From positions 18,417 to 82,416 of the forward strand of contig JAIVJI010000069.1 of assembly GCA_020200135.1 (NCBI GenBank): a stretch of DNA of 64,000 bases. The letters are read 5' to 3'. Every line of letters begins with the position of its first letter. Position 1 is the stretch's first letter. The translations under genes and the position numbers were made by a program. The notes below the pieces were generated by a model that saw only the letters and a list, made by a program, of their open reading frames with translations, was not told the DNA's origin and searched no databases. The stretch comes from Acidobacteriota bacterium (lineage in GTDB: Bacteria; Acidobacteriota; Blastocatellia; Pyrinomonadales; Pyrinomonadaceae). Positions 16,654 through 25,182 of the stretch are shown piece after piece.

Positions 16654-17628
16654 TCAGTCCTCGGCGGGGTCGAGCATGACGAGGCGGTTGACGGGGTCGA
16701 AGGTGAGTCGGAAGGGGCGGAGCGCGTCGCGCCCGAGGATGACGGGCGCGCCCTTCTCGGCACGCAGGAGCACGTCCGTCGGGACGTCGCGCAGCACGAG
16801 CGGGCCGATGCTCACGGTCGCCGCGCGCACGCGCCGCGCGGACACTTCCCCGCCCGCGAGGTCGCGCGTGCCGCGACGTTCGCGCCCCTGAGTCATCAAA
16901 ATACCCAGGGCGCGGGCGGCCGGCTCGTTGACCGCGAGGCCGAAGCCGGAACCGGTGTCAAGCAGAGCGCGCCTGCCTTCGGCGAGCATGACGAAGGGGC
17001 GCCGCGCGCCGCCTTCGGTCAGCCAGGGCACGACGGCGCCGCCCGGCGGCGTCGCGGCTGCGCGCAGCGGCTGTGTGCGCGGGTCGAAGAAGCTGAGCCG
17101 GCCGGCCGGCATGTCGATGACGAAGCCGAGTGTGCCGAAAATTTCCGAGGGGTCGAGGATGCCGTCCACGTCAGAGGGGAGCCCGGGCGCGACGACGAAG
17201 AGGCCGCGCGCCGGGAATGTGTTCTCGCGCGTGCCGAGGGCGACGTTGCGGACGAAGGCTTTCTGCGCGCCGCCGGAGCGTGCGCCGCTCAGACCGCCGA
17301 TCTCGATGCCGTGCCCGCCGGCCTCGACCTGGACACGCGCCTCAGAGGCCGCGCGCCGTGAGAGGATGGACGCGCCCGCGCCCGTGTCGAGGGCGAAGGT
17401 GTAGGGGCCGGCGCCGTTGACCCAGGTCTTGACGAGCAGCCCGCGCCCGCCCGACTCGTGGAAGCCGACGGGTTCGGGCAGCGCGCCCCTCCGCCCCGCC
17501 TCCCCCTGCCACAGACGGGAAAGGGCGGCCCCCGCGTTCACGGGGGCCGCCCGCCCGATGAGTAGCAGCGCCAGGAGGAGCAGAGCCGAAGTCACGCCCG
17601 CGAGGGCTGTCTTCAGACTTCTACGCAT
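16654..17628 (-). CDS. Two-domain retropepsin-like aspartyl protease
   Basis: 324 residues with an N-terminal signal/anchor helix (~12-30). It contains two separate catalytic triads: Asp81-Thr-Gly in 'FALDTGAGASIL' and Asp224-Thr-Gly in 'RALLDTGSGFGL'. The later 'APVILGRDAL' is the ILG-type motif of the second lobe, and 'VDGILDPSEIFG' occupies the equivalent place in the first. It therefore looks like a fused pair of retropepsin halves that could form an active site within one chain, as in pepsins, in the periplasm. It follows the glycine-zipper gene by 12 nt (same strand, probable operon). Substrate unknown. Confidence 0.8.
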   Translation of the reverse strand: MRRSLKTALAGVTSALLLLALLLIGRAAPVNAGAALSRLWQGEAGRRGALPEPVGFHESGGRGLLVKTWVNGAGPYTFALDTGAGASILSRRAASEARVQVEAGGHGIEIGGLSGARSGGAQKAFVRNVALGTRENTFPARGLFVVAPGLPSDVDGILDPSEIFGTLGFVIDMPAGRLSFFDPRTQPLRAAATPPGGAVVPWLTEGGARRPFVMLAEGRRALLDTGSGFGLAVNEPAARALGILMTQGRERRGTRDLAGGEVSARRVRAATVSIGPLVLRDVPTDVLLRAEKGAPVILGRDALRPFRLTFDPVNRLVMLDPAED

Positions 17629-17640
17629 CGGCGTCGCCCT

Positions 17641-18234
17641 TTAGTAGTTGCGGTTGCGCTTGCGCAGCTTGTAGGTGTAGAGCGCCGAGCCGCCGCCGCC
17701 CGCGAGCGCGCCGATGGCCGCGCCCTTCTTGCCGCCGACGAGCCCGCCGACGACGGCGCCGCCGCCCGCGCCCATCGCGACCGTCAGCTTGTCACGGTGC
17801 TTCTGCCAGAAGGAGCGACCCTTGGTCTGGCCATAATCGTAGTAGACGCGGCGCGGGGCGCTGTTGCGGCTGACCGTGCGGCGTGCCGAGCTGCGCTGGA
17901 CGACGCGGGTCGCGGCCGGCGCGGTAGTAGCGGCGGCGGCGGTCGTCAGGTTCGACTCGCGGGCCGCCTCGACGCCCTCCATGAAGCCGTCGCGGAACGC
18001 GGCGCGTTCCTCCTCGGTCATGTTCTTGGTCTCGTCCGCCAGCTCATTTTCGAGCGTATTCTTCTGCTCGTCGGCCGGGTTGACGGCCGTCTCGCCCGCC
18101 ACCAGAGGCTTCTGGACTTCGGCCTTTGCGACCTCCGGGGTGTTGTTGCTCGGGCGCATCACGAACGCGCCGACGGTGCCGCCGAGCAGTGCCGCCACGA
18201 GCGCCACGGGTAGAACCTTGTTTGAAGTCGTCAT
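17641..18234 (-). CDS. Membrane-anchored glycine-zipper protein
   Basis: 197 residues: an N-terminal hydrophobic anchor ('VLPVALVAALLGGTVGAFVM'), a charged Glu/Ala-rich middle, a Tyr/Arg region ('YDYGQTKGRSFWQKHRDK') and a C-terminal glycine zipper ('GAGGGAVVGGLVGGKKGAAI') of the YMGG/OmpA-zipper type that inserts into or associates with membranes. A cell-envelope role is probable; no precise family assigned. First gene of a likely two-gene unit with the aspartyl protease. Confidence 0.7.
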   Translation of the reverse strand: MTTSNKVLPVALVAALLGGTVGAFVMRPSNNTPEVAKAEVQKPLVAGETAVNPADEQKNTLENELADETKNMTEEERAAFRDGFMEGVEAARESNLTTAAAATTAPAATRVVQRSSARRTVSRNSAPRRVYYDYGQTKGRSFWQKHRDKLTVAMGAGGGAVVGGLVGGKKGAAIGALAGGGGSALYTYKLRKRNRNY

Positions 18235-18633
18235 TGGTCAGTGTCTCCTCGATTGTCGAATGAACTTTTAGGACGCACGTGAATGAGCGTACACACCGGG
18301 GAGAGTGGCAACTGCCGTTCCTCTGACCTGCCCGCCGACAGCCGCACGGACAATCTAGCAAACCTGGGCTGACTTGGGGCGGTTTCGGCCGAGCCGCAAT
18401 CGTTTTGTCTCCAAAATGTAAGAAGACGCTTCACCATCCCCGCCGGACGACCCGGCGGGCGTACACGATATGGGGCCGCGCGTTGACGATATCCTCACCC
18501 GGCGGGAGTTTATGTTTGAGTGTTGGCCCGGCGGTGCGGAGCCTGAGCTTTGGCGTACGGTTGGACGCCCCATCGGCTGTGGGGCTATAATCCGCGCTTG
18601 CCCAAGAACGCAAATGGAGGTCCCCCCCGCGCC
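18235..18633. other. 399-nt divergent spacer
   Basis: Holds the promoter regions of the glycine-zipper gene (minus) and the aminotransferase (plus). No coding sequence with a start signal was found; small frames here lack ribosome-binding sites. The only clear signal is the promoter at 18561-18591. Confidence 0.6.
18561..18591 (+). promoter_or_regulatory. Promoter of the aminotransferase gene
   Basis: TTGGAC (18561-18566), 19-nt spacer, perfect TATAAT (18586-18591). The predicted transcript starts near 18598, which excludes the upstream in-frame ATG at 18550 and supports the GTG at 18634. Confidence 0.65.
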
Positions 18634-19803
18634 GTGTCAACGTCCGCTTCCGTCTTCCGCCTGTCGAGGCGACTTGAGAATGTCGGGTTCTCCGACATCG
18701 TCAAAATCCGCAATAAGGTGATGGGGCTGCGCGCGCAGGGGGCGGCCGTCTACCAGTTCGAGGGCGGCGAGCCCTTCCTCAACACGCCCGAGCCCATCAA
18801 GGAAGCGATGACGCGCGCGCTGGCCGAGAACCGGACGCGCTACGCCCCTTCGTCGGGCATCCCGGAGCTGCGCGCGGCCGTCGCCGCCAAGCTCCGCGAG
18901 CGCAACCGCATCCCGGCGCGCGAGGAGGACGTCATCGTCCTCAACGGCGGGATGCAGGGTCTGTTCGCGGCCTTCCAGTCGGTCGTTGACCCGGGCGAAG
19001 AGGTGCTCGTCTTCTCGCCCTTCTGGACGCCCATCCGCGACCTCATCGCGCACTGCGAGGGCAAGACCGTCCTCGTCCCGAGCGCCGAGGCGCGGCGCGG
19101 CGGGTTCCGCGAGACGCTCGCGCGCTACGCCGGCGAGAGGACGCGCGCCGTCTACTTCAACACGCCGCAGAACCCGACGGGGCTCGTCTTCACGCGCGAG
19201 GAGGCCGAAGCGGTCGCGAGCTTCGCGCGCGACCGCGACCTGGTCGTCCTCGCCGACGAGGCCTACGAAGACCTCGTCTACGAGGGCGAGCACTGCTCCA
19301 TCGCCTCGCTCGAAGGGATGTTCGAGCGCACCATCACCTGCTACACGCTCTCGAAGTCCTACGCGATGACGGGCTGGCGCGTCGGCTACGCCGCGGCGGC
19401 CGAGCCGTGGTTGACGGGTCTCAAGAAGTGCCTGCTCTACACGACCAACGGCGTCTCGACGCCTTCGCAGTACGCCGCGCTCGCGGCCTTCGGCCTGCCG
19501 ACAGAGTTCTACGAAGGCATCCGCCGCGCGTACCGCACGCGCCGCGACCTGCTCGTCAACGGTTTGAATGAACTCGGACTCGCCTGCGACCCGCCGGCCG
19601 GCGCGTTCTACGCCTTCCCGGACGCCTCGCGCGTCCACGGCGACAGCCGCGCCGCCGCCGACCTCCTGCTCGAACGCGCGCAGGTCGCGACCGTCCCCGG
19701 CGTCGTCTTCGGCGAGCACGGCGAAGGCCACCTCCGCTTCTCCTTCTCGACCTCGCCCGAGACGATTCAGGCCGGGCTCGACTCACTCCGGCGAAACCTC
19801 TAA
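18634..19803 (+). CDS. Class I/II pyridoxal-phosphate aminotransferase
   Basis: 389 residues, fold-type I. Signatures: 'FEGGEPFLNTPEPIKEAM', 'YAPSSGIPELRAAV', 'NTPQNPTGLVF', 'LADEAYEDLVYEGE' and the PLP lysine Lys241 in 'TLSKSYAMTGWRVGY'. It belongs to the aspartate/aromatic aminotransferase subfamily I-gamma; substrate not predictable. The start is GTG 18634, with GGAGG at 18616-18620 and a promoter just upstream. thiL starts within 15 nt of the stop. Confidence 0.88.
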   Translation: MSTSASVFRLSRRLENVGFSDIVKIRNKVMGLRAQGAAVYQFEGGEPFLNTPEPIKEAMTRALAENRTRYAPSSGIPELRAAVAAKLRERNRIPAREEDVIVLNGGMQGLFAAFQSVVDPGEEVLVFSPFWTPIRDLIAHCEGKTVLVPSAEARRGGFRETLARYAGERTRAVYFNTPQNPTGLVFTREEAEAVASFARDRDLVVLADEAYEDLVYEGEHCSIASLEGMFERTITCYTLSKSYAMTGWRVGYAAAAEPWLTGLKKCLLYTTNGVSTPSQYAALAAFGLPTEFYEGIRRAYRTRRDLLVNGLNELGLACDPPAGAFYAFPDASRVHGDSRAAADLLLERAQVATVPGVVFGEHGEGHLRFSFSTSPETIQAGLDSLRRNL

Positions 19804-19804
19804 G

Positions 19805-19940
19805 AGAGTGATGTGTGATGTGTGATGAGTTGACCGGCGGGGGCGAGTTCGACTTCATCGAGCGCCTCCGCCGCCGGGAACTCGCGCGCGTCACTAAAGC
19901 CAAACACTCATCGCTCACCACTCATCACTCATCACTCATT
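19805..19940. repeat. Word hairpin straddling the thiL start and translated within it
   Basis: Arm 1 (about 19805-19829) is GAGTGATGTGTGATGTGTGA-like. Arm 2 (19905-19940) is a near-tandem of ACTCATC words. The arms pair over roughly 25 nt with about three mismatches. Arm 1 starts 1 nt after the aminotransferase stop and supplies the ATG of thiL; arm 2 is inside the thiL reading frame. Confidence 0.8.
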
Positions 19941-20921
19941 CGGGGCATCGGCGACGACGCGGCGGTCTTCCGACAGCGCGCGGGCTTCGACACGGTCATC
20001 ACGGCGGACATGCTCGTCGAGGGCGTTGACTTCCGCCTCGAAGCGGGCTGGAGTTCGCCGCGCGACCTCGGGCACAAGGCGCTCGCGGTCTCGCTGTCGG
20101 ACGTGGCGGCGATGGGGGCGCGGGCGCGCTTCTGCCTGATGTCGGTCGGGGTGCCGCGCGCGCTCTGGCGTGGCGGCTTCGCCGATGAGTTCTACCGGGG
20201 CGTGCGCGCGCTGGCGGCGCGACACGACGTGCGCGTCATCGGCGGCGACACTTCGCGGACGCCTGACGCGGTCGTCGTAGACTCGATCGTGCTGGGCGAG
20301 GTGCGGCGCGGGCGCGCCCTGACGCGCGGGGGCGCGAGGCCGGGCGACCAGATTTTCGTCACCGGCGCGTTGGGCGGGGCCGCCGCCGGGCTGAAGGTTC
20401 TTGAGAGGGCTGGTGTCGGAAATCGCCGTCCGGGCTCGCGTCGGGGCGTTTCCGCTTCGGCTCCGACTGTCTCTTTGACGCGCGCGGAGCGCGGACTCGT
20501 CCGGCGGCAGACGCGCCCCCTGCCGCGCGTCGAGTGGGGCGCGCTCTTGTGCGAGCGCGGGCTGGCGTCGGCGCTTATCGATTTGAGCGACGGGCTCTCG
20601 TCCGACCTCGCGCACGTCTGCCGCGAGAGCGGCGTCGGCGCGCGCGTCGAAGCCTCGCTGCTTCCACTCGACCCGCTGCTTGCTGCTTCGGGTGTTAACG
20701 CCGAAGAAGCTCTCAAGCTCGCGCTCGACGGCGGCGAAGACTTTGAGCTGCTCTTCACCGCCGGCCCACGGAAGGCGTCGCGGCTCCCGCGCGAGGTCGA
20801 GGGCGTGCCGGTCACGCGCGTCGGCGAGGTCACGGGCGAGCGCGGGAAGGTCAGACTCGTCGGCGGAGGCCGCGCGCGGCTGCTCCGCCCCGGCGGCTTC
20901 GAGCACTTCGGGCGCGCGTGA
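19818..20921 (+). CDS. thiL: Thiamine-monophosphate kinase, with repeat-encoded insertion
   Basis: 367 residues, AIR-synthase/PurM-like fold. 'GEFDFIERL' at the N-terminus, 'IGDDAAVF' (44-51), 'VEGVDFRL', 'KALAVSLSDVAAMGARA', 'GGDTSRT' and 'IDLSDGLSSDLAH' are the ThiL motifs. It phosphorylates thiamine monophosphate to the diphosphate. Residues 30-41 (HSSLTTHHSSLI) are encoded by the arm of a CATCACT word hairpin. They sit in the variable linker between the N-terminal helix and the IGDD loop, so the enzyme may tolerate them. The ATG at 19818 lies in the other arm and has no ribosome-binding site; translation may depend on coupling to the preceding gene. Confidence 0.88.
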   Translation: MCDELTGGGEFDFIERLRRRELARVTKAKHSSLTTHHSSLIRGIGDDAAVFRQRAGFDTVITADMLVEGVDFRLEAGWSSPRDLGHKALAVSLSDVAAMGARARFCLMSVGVPRALWRGGFADEFYRGVRALAARHDVRVIGGDTSRTPDAVVVDSIVLGEVRRGRALTRGGARPGDQIFVTGALGGAAAGLKVLERAGVGNRRPGSRRGVSASAPTVSLTRAERGLVRRQTRPLPRVEWGALLCERGLASALIDLSDGLSSDLAHVCRESGVGARVEASLLPLDPLLAASGVNAEEALKLALDGGEDFELLFTAGPRKASRLPREVEGVPVTRVGEVTGERGKVRLVGGGRARLLRPGGFEHFGRA

Positions 20922-20945
20922 GGGTCGGCGCGTTTCGAGAAAGGT

Positions 20946-20974
20946 TTGACTCGCCGTCCCTCCTTGCCTAGACT
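20946..20974 (+). promoter_or_regulatory. Promoter of the TonB-C protein gene
   Basis: TTGACT (20946-20951), 17-nt spacer, TAGACT (20969-20974), about 50 nt upstream of the ATG at 21026. Confidence 0.65.
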
Positions 20975-21025
20975 GAGTCCACGAAGCGCTCCCCGTTCAC
21001 GTGTCGTTCAGCAAGGAGGAACTAA

Positions 21026-21535
21026 ATGCTCGTCTACGGCCTTCGTCTTCTCGTCGCACTCATCACCTTCGCGGTCGGCGCCACCGCCAGCTGGCTCCTC
21101 GGCTCGGGGAAACCCGCGTGCCGCCAATTCCGCACCGAGACGAACCAGCAACTGTTCGTCGTCAAGCTGCAAAAGGAGCTTCCGCACCCGCCGCCCGCCA
21201 TGTACGGCCCGACCCACTGCGACTCGCGGGCCAAGTGGGAGGGCGACGAGGCCGCCGTGGTTGAGGGCGGCATCCTGAACGGTAAGGCGCACAGCCTGCC
21301 CGCCCCGGTCTACCCGACCGAGGCGAGGGCCGCGCGCGTGCGCGGGTCGGTGCCCGTGCGCGTCGTCGTTGACGTAAGCGGGCGAGTGACCTCGGCCGAG
21401 GCTTACGGCGGGCCGAAGCTTCTGCACGAGGCGGCGGAGGACGCCGCGCTTGAGGCGCTCTTCGCCCCGACGCGGCTCTCGGGCCGCCCCGTCAAGGTCA
21501 GCGGCACCATCAACTACCACTTCTCGCTCCAATAG
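21026..21535 (+). CDS. Membrane-anchored protein with TonB C-terminal domain
   Basis: 169 residues. An N-terminal hydrophobic segment ('GLRLLVALITFAVGATASWL') anchors or exports it. The C-terminal ~80 residues match an energy-transducer TonB domain: 'PAPVYPTEARAARVRGSVPV', 'VVVDVSGRVTSAEAYGGPKL', 'AAEDAALEALFAPTRLSGRP'. There is no long Pro-rich spacer as in TonB itself, so it is a short TonB-like protein, a type expanded in Acidobacteria. AAGGAGG precedes the ATG at optimal distance. Confidence 0.82.
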   Translation: MLVYGLRLLVALITFAVGATASWLLGSGKPACRQFRTETNQQLFVVKLQKELPHPPPAMYGPTHCDSRAKWEGDEAAVVEGGILNGKAHSLPAPVYPTEARAARVRGSVPVRVVVDVSGRVTSAEAYGGPKLLHEAAEDAALEALFAPTRLSGRPVKVSGTINYHFSLQ

Positions 21536-21618
21536 CTCGGACGCGAGGGCGCGCCGCCCGTCCTCCACCGGGGCTTCAGCCGGCGCGCGCTCTCGCATCT
21601 GCCTCAAACGAATCTGAG

Positions 21619-23022
<1,404 letters not shown>

Positions 23023-23053
23023 CACCGAAGTTTTTTACACGGACTCTTTCATC

Positions 23054-24130
23054 ATGTTAGTGCTCGGCATCGAAAGCTCGTGCGACGAGACGGCGGCGGC
23101 GCTGGTGCGCGACGGCCGCGAGATGGTCTCGTCGGTCATCTCCTCGCAGGTCGAGATTCACAGGCGCTTCGGCGGCGTCGTGCCGGAGCTCGCCTCGCGC
23201 GAGCACCTCGAAAAGATAGTCCCCGTCGTCGAGGAGGCTTTCGCGCGCGCCGGCGTGGCGAAGGAGGAGATCGACGGCGTCGCCGTCACGCGCGGGCCCG
23301 GCCTCGTCGGCTCGCTCCTCGTCGGGCTCTCGTTCGCGAAGGCGATGGCCTACGCGCTCGAAAAACCCTTCGTCGGCGTCAACCACATCGAGGGGCACAT
23401 CTACTCGGTCGTCTTCGACAACCCGCCCATCGAGTACCCGGCCTTCGCGCTCGTCGTCTCGGGCGGACACACCAACCTCTTCCTCGTGCCCGAGCCGGGC
23501 CGCTACCGCGTGCTGGCGCGCACGCGCGACGACGCGGCGGGCGAGGCTTACGACAAGGTCGCGAAGATGCTGGGCCTGGGCTACCCCGGCGGCCCCGTCA
23601 TCGAACGCCTCGCGCGCGACGGCGACCCGCGCGCCGTGCGCTTCGCGGTGCCGCGCATGGGCGACGGACTGCCCGACTTCAGCTTCAGCGGGTTGAAGAC
23701 CGCCGTCTCGAAGCACGTCCGCGAGACCGGGCTGAAGCCCGTGGCCGAGGGCGAGGAGCCTTCGCGGGCGGTCAAGGATTTGGCGGCGAGCTTTCAAAGC
23801 GTGGTCATCCGCTCGCTGGTCGGCACGACCGAGCGGCTCGCGGCCGAGCACAGGCCCCGGACGCTCATCGTCGCGGGCGGCGTCGCCTGCAACGAGGCTC
23901 TCAGGCAGGCGTCGCGCGAGGCGGGCGTGCGTCTGGGCGTCCCCGTCTACTTCCCCTCGCGCCACCTCTCGACCGACAACGCCGCGATGATCGCCGCCGC
24001 CGGCACCGTCAAACTCCTCGCCGGACTGAGAGACGGTTTGGACCTCGACGCGGACGTCTCGCTCCGCCTCCAGAACGTCGGCCTCGAAGAGGACGCGCGC
24101 GCGCGCGGCCACATCCACTACAGGCTGTGA
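23054..24130 (+). CDS. tsaD: tRNA N6-adenosine threonylcarbamoyltransferase
   Basis: 358 residues. 'LGIESSCDETAAALV' at the N-terminus, the metal-binding 'NHIEGHIYS', 'VVSGGHTNLFLV', 'DDAAGEAYDKVAKMLGL', 'DFSFSGLKTAV' and 'STDNAAMIAAAG' are all canonical. It catalyses the final step of t6A37 formation in ANN-decoding tRNAs with TsaB/TsaE (not in this window). No strong ribosome-binding site, possibly coupled to cysS. Confidence 0.97.
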   Translation: MLVLGIESSCDETAAALVRDGREMVSSVISSQVEIHRRFGGVVPELASREHLEKIVPVVEEAFARAGVAKEEIDGVAVTRGPGLVGSLLVGLSFAKAMAYALEKPFVGVNHIEGHIYSVVFDNPPIEYPAFALVVSGGHTNLFLVPEPGRYRVLARTRDDAAGEAYDKVAKMLGLGYPGGPVIERLARDGDPRAVRFAVPRMGDGLPDFSFSGLKTAVSKHVRETGLKPVAEGEEPSRAVKDLAASFQSVVIRSLVGTTERLAAEHRPRTLIVAGGVACNEALRQASREAGVRLGVPVYFPSRHLSTDNAAMIAAAGTVKLLAGLRDGLDLDADVSLRLQNVGLEEDARARGHIHYRL

Positions 24131-24145
24131 CCGGGGTGATAAGTG

Positions 24146-24367
24146 ATGAGTGATAAGAAAAGCGGCTGGCGGGGGTCTTTGCAGTTGCTCGGCTCGGCGC
24201 TCGTGCTGCTCGCGCCCGTGCTGATGCTCGCCGCGTTCTTCTCGGAGCCTGCCGAGCCGGGGCTCAAGCGACACTTCACGCCGCCGGGGGTCGTCATCCT
24301 TGCGGCGGGGACTCTGCTTCACACGCTGAGCGGGCTGAGGTCGGCCGCGGGCGTGCGGACAGACTGA
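24146..24367 (+). CDS. Small two-helix membrane protein
   Basis: 73 residues with two hydrophobic segments ('LLGSALVLLAPVLMLAAFF' and 'GVVILAAGTLLHTLSG'). No family recognised. Its first codons (ATG AGT GAT AAG) lie in a GTGATAAGTGATGAGTGATA word tract at 24135-24157, directly after tsaD. This resembles an arm of the word hairpins but has no second arm nearby. No ribosome-binding site, so the true start may differ or translation may be coupled. Confidence 0.55.
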   Translation: MSDKKSGWRGSLQLLGSALVLLAPVLMLAAFFSEPAEPGLKRHFTPPGVVILAAGTLLHTLSGLRSAAGVRTD

Positions 24368-24410
24368 AGGCCGCCCGGCTTCACAAAGAGCGAGGGAGCC
24401 GGGCGGCCTT
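24367..24410. terminator. Terminator hairpin after the small membrane protein gene
   Basis: A perfect 14-bp GC-rich stem (24367-24380 with 24397-24410) around a 16-nt loop. There is no T-run on either side, so termination strength is uncertain. Confidence 0.7.
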
Positions 24411-24502
24411 CGTCATGCCGCGCGTCAGCGGATTCTCCCGAGGGAGGTCAACGGCGACGGGCGACAATCCTGATGCGGCGCGCGTGCGCCGGAAAATCTT
24501 CT

Positions 24503-24868
24503 TCAGTTCCGAGCGGCGGTCAGCACCTCGCCGGACTGCGCGCCGATGATGATGCGGCGCGCGAACTTCTGCGGGTTCTCCACGTCGAGGTCGACGGTGA
24601 CCATGTCGCCGACGCGCAGCTTCTTCAGGTCGATGCGCTTGCCCTTGAGCGTGACGTGCGTGTCGGCCGCGTCGGTCGCGATGACGTGCTCGACGCCGCT
24701 GCGCGCGATGATGGAGATGTGCCGCCGGCTGACCTCGACGACCTTGGCGTCCACCATCCGCACGTCCGTGTCCTTCTGCTGTTCGCCGTCGGAGGCCGCC
24801 AGAGCCGGCGCGTACGCCGCGAGCACCAACAGAACCGCGAACAGACTTGCAAGGCTTCTTCTTCTCAT
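24503..24868 (-). CDS. Secreted small beta-rich protein
   Basis: 121 residues. A clear signal peptide ('SLASLFAVLLVLAAYAPALA') is followed by a ~90-residue domain with alternating strands ('VVEVSRRHISIIARSGVEHV', 'HVTLKGKRIDLKKLRVGDMV', 'TVDLD'), resembling the OB-like DUF5666/NfeD-type fold. The ATG at 24868 was chosen because AGGAG lies ~10 nt upstream and it places the signal peptide at the N-terminus. Function unknown. Confidence 0.65.
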   Translation of the reverse strand: MRRRSLASLFAVLLVLAAYAPALAASDGEQQKDTDVRMVDAKVVEVSRRHISIIARSGVEHVIATDAADTHVTLKGKRIDLKKLRVGDMVTVDLDVENPQKFARRIIIGAQSGEVLTAARN

Positions 24869-25182
24869 CTCAAGGCTCCTGAGTCGAACGGAAAAGCTTT
24901 CGTGGTATTTCGCATGGCAACCGATATGCCGCGACATCCTCTACGGCTAATCGCGTAAAAATTCCGGCGAAAATATCAAACCATCTTTGAGAAACGCGCG
25001 CGGAAACGTCCGCTTGTACGGCGTGAGGACGTTTCGTAACGGTACGCGCCGCGACGACTGGCGGGCCGTTTGCCGTCCCCGAGCGGGAGCGGTTACTATG
25101 ACGACCTCGTAAACCGACGCCCGCGCGGGCGCGTCCCCGGACGCCGGCGTCGGCCGACTCACGAGAGAAAGTTCCCACTTTA
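24869..25182. other. Divergent spacer with one inverted repeat
   Basis: 314 nt between divergent genes. A 9-bp inverted repeat, GAAACGTCC (25003-25011) and GGACGTTTC (25027-25035), with a 15-nt centre could be an operator for either gene. Nothing else was recognised. Confidence 0.4.
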
